64,000 nt of DNA from contig JAGAPD010000009.1 of the NCBI GenBank assembly GCA_017623435.1, forward strand, positions 1 through 64,000, written 5' to 3'. Each line of letters begins with the position of its first letter. Positions within the stretch are counted from its first letter, which is position 1. A program made the position numbers and the translations under genes. A model generated the notes under the pieces. The model was not told the origin of the DNA. It did no database searches and was given only the letters and a program-made list of their open reading frames with translations. Positions 60,457 to 64,000 of the stretch are shown here, in pieces. The stretch is from Clostridia bacterium (GTDB lineage Bacteria; Bacillota; Clostridia; Christensenellales; Pumilibacteraceae).

Positions 60457-60506
60457 ATAAAACAAAAGGAGTTCGGAGCTTTGCGCCCGGGCTCTTTTTG
60501 TTTTAT
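60457..60506 (+). terminator. Terminator of the permease gene
   Basis: ATAAAACAAAAGGAG and GCTCTTTTTGTTTTAT arms around a GC-rich loop; long stem with T runs. Confidence 0.75.
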
Positions 60507-60593
60507 GGTCGCGCTCGCTCCGTGTAATTTTATTCTTGAAGGGTGTATAATATTGGTGTTTTTTAAAAAAATATGTATATTATACTTATTTTA

Positions 60594-60623
60594 TTGACAA
60601 CGCAAAAAATAATGTGTTAAAAT
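60594..60623 (+). promoter_or_regulatory. Promoter of gdhA
   Basis: TTGACA at 60594-60599 and TAAAAT at 60618-60623, spacing 18 bp. A 65-nt leader follows. Confidence 0.75.
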
Positions 60624-60694
60624 AACCGCAAAGAAGAATTAGTGAAAGTGCTAATCTCCGTTTGATTAATCTTTTAAAAGGCAGGTACAATGCT

Positions 60695-62044
60695 ATGTTT
60701 AAAAATCAATATCTTAACGAACTTATGGAAAGGGTAGAGAAGAGAAACCCGAACGAGCCTGAATTTCATCAGACCGTAAAGGAAGTGCTTGAATCTATCG
60801 AGCCCGTCGTTACCGCAAACCCCGACTATATCACTTCGGGCGTTTTGGAGCGTATGGTCGAGCCCGAACGCATCATTAAATTCCGCGTTCCCTGGGTGGA
60901 CGACAACGGAAAGGTTCAGGTAAACAGAGGATTCAGAATCCAGTTCAATAGCGCAATCGGACCGTACAAGGGTGGACTTCGTTTCCATCCGTCCGTAAAC
61001 GAAAGTATCATTAAATTCCTTGGCTTTGAGCAGACCTTCAAAAACAGCCTTACCACGCTCCCTATGGGTGGCGGTAAAGGTGGCGCTGACTTTGATCCCA
61101 AGGGTAAATCGGACGGCGAAGTTATGAGATTTTGCCAAAGCTTTATGACCGAGCTTCAGAAATATATCGGCGCTGACACCGACGTTCCTGCCGGCGATAT
61201 CGGCGTGGGTGCGAGAGAAATAGGATATCTTTTCGGTCAGTACAAGCGTCTTCGTGACGAGTTCACGGGCGTGCTTACGGGCAAGGGAATTCCTTACGGT
61301 GGCTCGCTTATTCGTCCCGAGGCTACCGGCTACGGCGCGGTTTATTACACCGTAGAAATGCTTAAGTGGCTTGGCGACGATATTAAGGGAAAGACCTTTG
61401 CGATCTCGGGCTTTGGTAACGTTGCTTGGGGTACGGTTAAAAAGGTTACCGAGCTTGGCGGAAAGGTAGTTACCATTTCCGGTCCTGACGGATACGTATA
61501 CGACGAGGAGGGTATAACCACTCCCGAAAAAATCAACTATATGCTTGAAATGCGCGCGTCTTGCCGTGACCGCGTTCAGGATTACGCTGATAAGTTTGGC
61601 GTGCCTTTCTTCGCTGGTCAAAAGCCGTGGGGCGTTAAGGCGGACGTTTTGATGCCTTGCGCTACGCAAAACGAGGTTGGTATGGCAGAGGCTGAAAAAA
61701 TGGTGGCTAACGGCGTTAAGTACTACGTCGAGGTAGCTAATATGCCCACCACTAACGAGGCTATTGCATATCTTAAAGCAAATGGCGTGACCGTTGCTCC
61801 GTCTAAGGCGGTTAACGCTGGTGGCGTTGCCGTTTCGGGCCTTGAAATGTCGCAAAACTCTATGCGTTACAGCTGGTCGGCAGAGGAAGTTGACGCTAAA
61901 CTTAAAGACATTATGAAAAACATCTTCCAAAACTCCGCCGCAGCCGCTGAAAAGTACGGTATGAAAGGCGATTTGGTAGCGGGCGCTAATATCGCAGGCT
62001 TTATCAAAGTCGCTGACGCTATGAAAGCCCAAGGCGTTTGTTAG
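60695..62044 (+). CDS. gdhA: Glutamate dehydrogenase, NADP-type (hexameric, GdhA family)
   Basis: 449 residues matching E. coli-type GdhA throughout: RVPWVDDNGKVQVNRGFR, SAIGPYKGGLRFHPSVN, the catalytic-Lys region TTLPMGGGKGG, GADTDVPAGDIGVGAREIGY, GSLIRPEATGYG, Rossmann GFGNVAWG, PCATQNEV and ANMPTTNEA. It aminates 2-oxoglutarate to glutamate with ammonia and NADPH. Start chosen at ATG 60695 (MFKNQYLNE), with AAAAGGCAGG 9-14 nt before it; the upstream in-frame start at 60662 is weaker. Linked in metabolism to icd (30588). Confidence 0.95.
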   Translation: MFKNQYLNELMERVEKRNPNEPEFHQTVKEVLESIEPVVTANPDYITSGVLERMVEPERIIKFRVPWVDDNGKVQVNRGFRIQFNSAIGPYKGGLRFHPSVNESIIKFLGFEQTFKNSLTTLPMGGGKGGADFDPKGKSDGEVMRFCQSFMTELQKYIGADTDVPAGDIGVGAREIGYLFGQYKRLRDEFTGVLTGKGIPYGGSLIRPEATGYGAVYYTVEMLKWLGDDIKGKTFAISGFGNVAWGTVKKVTELGGKVVTISGPDGYVYDEEGITTPEKINYMLEMRASCRDRVQDYADKFGVPFFAGQKPWGVKADVLMPCATQNEVGMAEAEKMVANGVKYYVEVANMPTTNEAIAYLKANGVTVAPSKAVNAGGVAVSGLEMSQNSMRYSWSAEEVDAKLKDIMKNIFQNSAAAAEKYGMKGDLVAGANIAGFIKVADAMKAQGVC

Positions 62045-62130
62045 TTTGGGCGTTTGGGCTCACTTGCAATATCCTATTGATTTTTCCACCGAAGGTGGTT
62101 TAGTAGGCTTGTGTTAATGTGAACGGTTTT

Positions 62131-62174
62131 AAGACCATACCGATTTTTTTGACCATTCGGTATGGTCTTTTTGT
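62131..62174 (+). terminator. Terminator after gdhA
   Basis: AAGACCATACCG (62131-62142) and CGGTATGGTCTT (62158-62169), 12-bp perfect stem, then TTTTG. Confidence 0.85.
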
Positions 62175-62181
62175 TTGCAAA

Positions 62182-62211
62182 TAACGGCGGCAGCAAGCCA
62201 CCGCCCTACGG
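62182..62211. repeat. 30-bp palindromic unit, copy 1 (copy 2 at 62701-62730)
   Basis: Identical 30-base copies; the GGCGG...CCGCC arms form a hairpin. Confidence 0.85.
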
Positions 62212-62486
62212 GGTTGAACAAAAGGTTACGTCGTATTTATAGCCTCCCTCCGAGAGGGAGGGGGACCGCTTGCGGTGGAAGGAGCCTACTACTGCAAAAG
62301 ATATTTTCGCAAAAAATATACGACCAAACGATAAACGGACGATTCTTGAATCGCCCCTACGATTTGTCTGTGTGGTATGGACGTTATTTAGTGCGCTGTC
62401 ATTCTCGAGCGCAAGCGAAGAATCTAGCGCACGGTGGCAGACGATTCGTGCCCTACGATTTACCCAAACGGCAAGTGGTGTAGTGG

Positions 62487-62535
62487 CCTCCATCTGACGA
62501 GGGAGGTGGCACGCGCCAGCGTGACGGAGGGAGAG
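62487..62535. repeat. 49-bp repeat unit, copy 1 (copy 2 at 63722-63770)
   Basis: Begins CCTCCATCTG, contains GGCACGCGCCAGCGTG and ends GACGGAGGGAGAG. One mismatch between the copies. CCTCC..GGAGG arms make a hairpin. Confidence 0.85.
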
Positions 62536-62990
62536 CCGTCAAAGACGGTTTAGTAGGCACGGAAAAGAGTGTACGGGTTGTAGACCTACGCCAACAGGTT
62601 TGACCGAGCGGTGTGGTCGTATTACTAATCAAGCTTTGCTTGTAGGCGCGGAATATGGTGTACGGGTTTAAGACCTGTGCTAATCCTTTTGACCGTGCGG
62701 TAACGGCGGCAGCAAGCCACCGCCCTACGGGTACGACCATAGGATAAACAGGCATAAAAGCCTCCCTTGTGTAAAGGGAGGATGACCGCGTTAGCGGTGG
62801 AAGGATTGTCGTTTGCAAAAAAAGTGTCGTTATTAATTTAACGGCACTTTTTTATTTTTGTAAAAATTCACATTTTTTTATAAATGGTGACAACCCGTAT
62901 TCACTATTACTGTGATATAATGTGTTCGTAAATAAAAAAACCAGTTCATTTTTTGCGAGAGTGCGAATATAATTTAAGGAGGTAAGCAAT

Positions 62991-63164
62991 ATGTTTGTTG
63001 AAAAGAACGGAGAAGTTTATGCGGTTAAGGAAAGCAAGGTTTCGTGGACGATTATTGCGCCTTCTTTGTACGGCGACGAAACGGTAACGTTTTGCGTGCG
63101 CAAGGTGGACTGCGGAACGATTGACGCGCTCAAAAATTTCATTTGGGCGAATAGTGCGTTTTAA
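62991..63164 (+). CDS. Small hypothetical protein (57 aa)
   Basis: ATG 62991 follows AAGGAGGTAAGCAAT, a near-perfect ribosome site. The 57 residues start MFVEKNGEVYAVKESKVSW and end FIWANSAF; a small beta-rich, basic protein without known motif. The ribosome site of the next gene (GGAGCGGAGTT) begins at the stop codon, so the two form a small operon. Upstream, 62831-62990 holds only AT-rich sequence with a possible TATAAT-like TGATATAATG at about 62915. Function unknown. Confidence 0.6.
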   Translation: MFVEKNGEVYAVKESKVSWTIIAPSLYGDETVTFCVRKVDCGTIDALKNFIWANSAF

Positions 63165-63175
63165 GGAGCGGAGTT

Positions 63176-63463
63176 ATGTTTGAAAAGTATAAGGTTAGAA
63201 AAACGGTTTTGGGCGTTCGTGAGATTGCTGAGATTTTTATGTGCGACAAACAAACTGCGCGTTTGGTCATTGCCGAAATCAAAAATTATTCCCGTATCGA
63301 AAAGAGAAAGAACAAGGTAAACGCGCGCGATTACCTATTCTTTACTATGCAAATGCCCGTAGACCGTCTTCGTGAGTTTGCAAAAAGCTTACAGCCAGCG
63401 TCCGAGCAGTTGCCCGTCAGCGAAAATCCGCTTTCGCGCGTGTCCATTCCCCAAGCGTTATGA
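63176..63463 (+). CDS. Small helix-turn-helix (excisionase-like) protein
   Basis: 95 residues. The N-terminal VLGVREIAEIFMCDKQTARLVIAEIK (residues about 11-36) has the winged-helix/HTH pattern of excisionase or DNA-binding domain proteins; the C-terminus is a Ser/Pro-rich tail. ATG after AAGGAGCGGAGTT, 11 nt after the 57-aa gene. Such pairs are found in mobile or regulatory islands, but no integrase is near. A terminator follows at 63468. Confidence 0.65.
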   Translation: MFEKYKVRKTVLGVREIAEIFMCDKQTARLVIAEIKNYSRIEKRKNKVNARDYLFFTMQMPVDRLREFAKSLQPASEQLPVSENPLSRVSIPQAL

Positions 63464-63467
63464 AAGT

Positions 63468-63496
63468 AAAACGGTGCTGAATAAGTACCGTTTTTT
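63468..63496 (+). terminator. Intrinsic terminator
   Basis: AAAACGGT (63468-63475) and ACCGTTTT (63487-63494) followed by further T. Confidence 0.75.
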
Positions 63497-63517
63497 GTTT
63501 GCGTATTTTAAAACAAC

Positions 63518-63682
63518 GGGCGGATACTATCCGCCCCTACAATACGACCGTACGGCTTATGCCCCCCCACTTGTCATTCTGAACGAAGTGAAGAATCTAA
63601 ACGGTGTATAAACGAAATGGGCATATAATAAACCGAATGCGCATATAAACCCGTTAGATCCTTCGACAAGCTCAGGATGACA
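63518..63682. repeat. Palindromic intergenic repeat element
   Basis: GGGCGGATA-CT-ATCCGCCC hairpin, then a longer unit whose ends read GTCATTCTGAACGAAGTGAA and, near 63655-63682, GATCCTTCGACAAGCTCAGG: a widely distributed type of bacterial intergenic palindrome. No gene is seen in 63497-63829. Confidence 0.6.
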
Positions 63683-63721
63683 CCGTAGTTTGACCAAAGT
63701 AAAACACAAAGGTTGTAGTTG

Positions 63722-63770
63722 CCTCCATCTGTCGAGGGAGGTGGCACGCGCCAGCGTGACGGAGGGAGAG
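63722..63770. repeat. 49-bp repeat unit, copy 2
   Basis: Matches 62487-62535 with one change (CTGACGAG to CTGTCGAG). Confidence 0.85.
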
Positions 63771-63829
63771 ACCACCAAAGGTGTTTAGTAACTTGGTAAA
63801 AGATAATTGCGTAACTCAAGCGTTTTTTA

Positions 63830-63858
63830 TTGACAAAACACTCAAAAAATAGTAAAAT
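63830..63858 (+). promoter_or_regulatory. Promoter of tRNA-Leu
   Basis: TTGACA at 63830-63835 and TAAAAT at 63853-63858, spacing 17 bp, 12 bp before the tRNA. Confidence 0.75.
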
Positions 63859-63870
63859 ACTTACGGTTAT

Positions 63871-63956
63871 GCGGAGGTGGCGGAACTGGCAGACGCGCTA
63901 GTTTCAGACGCTAGTGGTTAATTCTCGTGTGGGTTCGAATCCCATCTTCCGCACCA
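63871..63956 (+). tRNA. tRNA-Leu (anticodon CAG)
   Basis: Class II tRNA of 86 nt: acceptor GCGGAGG/TCTTCCGC-type pairing with discriminator A and encoded CCA, D arm GGCGGAACTGGCAGACGC, anticodon stem CTAGT/GCTAG with loop TTCAGAC (anticodon CAG), long variable arm TGGTTAATTCTCG and T arm GTGGG-TTCGAAT-CCCAT. Confidence 0.95.
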
Positions 63957-63993
63957 AAATTAAATGGCAGGCAAACGCCTGTCATTTAATTTT
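63957..63993 (+). terminator. Terminator after tRNA-Leu
   Basis: AAATTAAATGGCAGGC-AAAC-GCCTGTCATTTAATTT, a long nearly perfect palindrome immediately after CCA. Confidence 0.75.
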
Positions 63994-64000
63994 GTGTCAG

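Larger units (their letters stand above)
62181..62830. repeat. Non-coding block of palindromic intergenic repeats
   Basis: About 650 bases with no plausible gene; open frames here are chance. It is a mosaic of short palindromic units: two copies of a 30-base TAACGGCGGCAGCAAGCCAC-type unit (62182-62211 and 62701-62730, identical); CCTCCC...GGGAGG hairpins followed by GACCGC..GCGGTGGAAGGA (62242 and 62761); a 49-base unit at 62487-62535 repeated at 63722-63770; and three relatives of TAGTAGGC...TAAGACC...TTTGACC. Units end in CGCCC(C)TACG. These are REP/MITE-like elements. Confidence 0.75.

Noticed and set aside
60674..62032. 452-codon minus-strand frame opposite gdhA
   Set aside because: gdhA matches its family over its full length; the opposite frame is a shadow.
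62181..62830. Open frames of 75-121 codons in the repeat block (both strands)
   Set aside because: They are composed of the palindromic repeats, have no ribosome sites, and occur in several frames at once.
62181..63770. CRISPR array
   Set aside because: The repeats are irregularly spaced palindromic units of different types, with no constant repeat-spacer periodicity and no cas genes.

Overview
The window reads as chromosomal DNA of an anaerobic, gut-type Clostridia (Bacillota). This is inferred from strong AGGAGG-type ribosome binding sites, TTGACA/TATAAT promoters with 17-18 bp spacing, intrinsic terminators after most operons, a PPi-type phosphofructokinase, an NADP-type glutamate dehydrogenase, and genes for mucin or plant sugars (sialidase, alpha-L-rhamnosidase, FucO). 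The species cannot be named from the sequence. Core genes share one moderately GC-rich, GCG/GAC/CGC-favouring style. Several accessory patches are clearly AT-richer.

Layout. 1-6490: a Bcp peroxiredoxin; an AT-rich accessory patch (XRE regulator, attenuator-like leader, unknown protein, MATE exporter); then a sulfur/redox set (NifX-like protein, CoA-disulfide reductase with rhodanese domain, TauE exporter). 6651-11764: metallo-hydrolase, sialidase, sugar isomerase, Gfo/Idh/MocA dehydrogenase and FucO. 11942-16135: a genomic island in the 3' end of a tRNA-Arg(CCT) gene, bounded by a 47-bp direct repeat. It carries a Fic-reverse transcriptase operon, a HEPN-like remnant and a second, different tRNA-Arg 3' fragment. 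16242-24540: ferritin, HAD phosphatase and the deoxynucleoside salvage genes deoC-deoD-deoB and pdp, around a Ca2+-type P-ATPase. 24795-29323: a cell-surface glycan/glycolipid operon. 29379-37244: ddl, icd, two unknown proteins, pfp and a GH78 rhamnosidase.

37301-43834: a large RHS-repeat protein with an AT-rich C-terminal tip followed directly by a candidate immunity gene, a sigma-region-4-like protein and a secreted SH3 protein. 43909-56314: a tightly packed cluster of phage particle genes (terminase, portal, capsid, connector, beta-propeller neck or nozzle protein, fibre-like and coiled-coil proteins, holin-like protein). It has host-like composition and no recognisable integrase, replication, tape-measure or endolysin gene. 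It may be a domesticated, gene-transfer-agent-like particle or a prophage remnant. 56370-58397: a zinc-ribbon Ser/Thr kinase with its PP2C phosphatase. 58564-62044: a purine-riboswitch-controlled NCS2 permease, then gdhA. 62131-64000: palindromic intergenic repeats, two small genes and tRNA-Leu(CAG).

The regions most worth following up are the compact podovirus-type particle cluster, the Fic-RT island, the attenuator ahead of the unknown protein/MATE pair, and the RHS tip with its neighbour. All assignments come from reading motifs, length and context; no database search was run.
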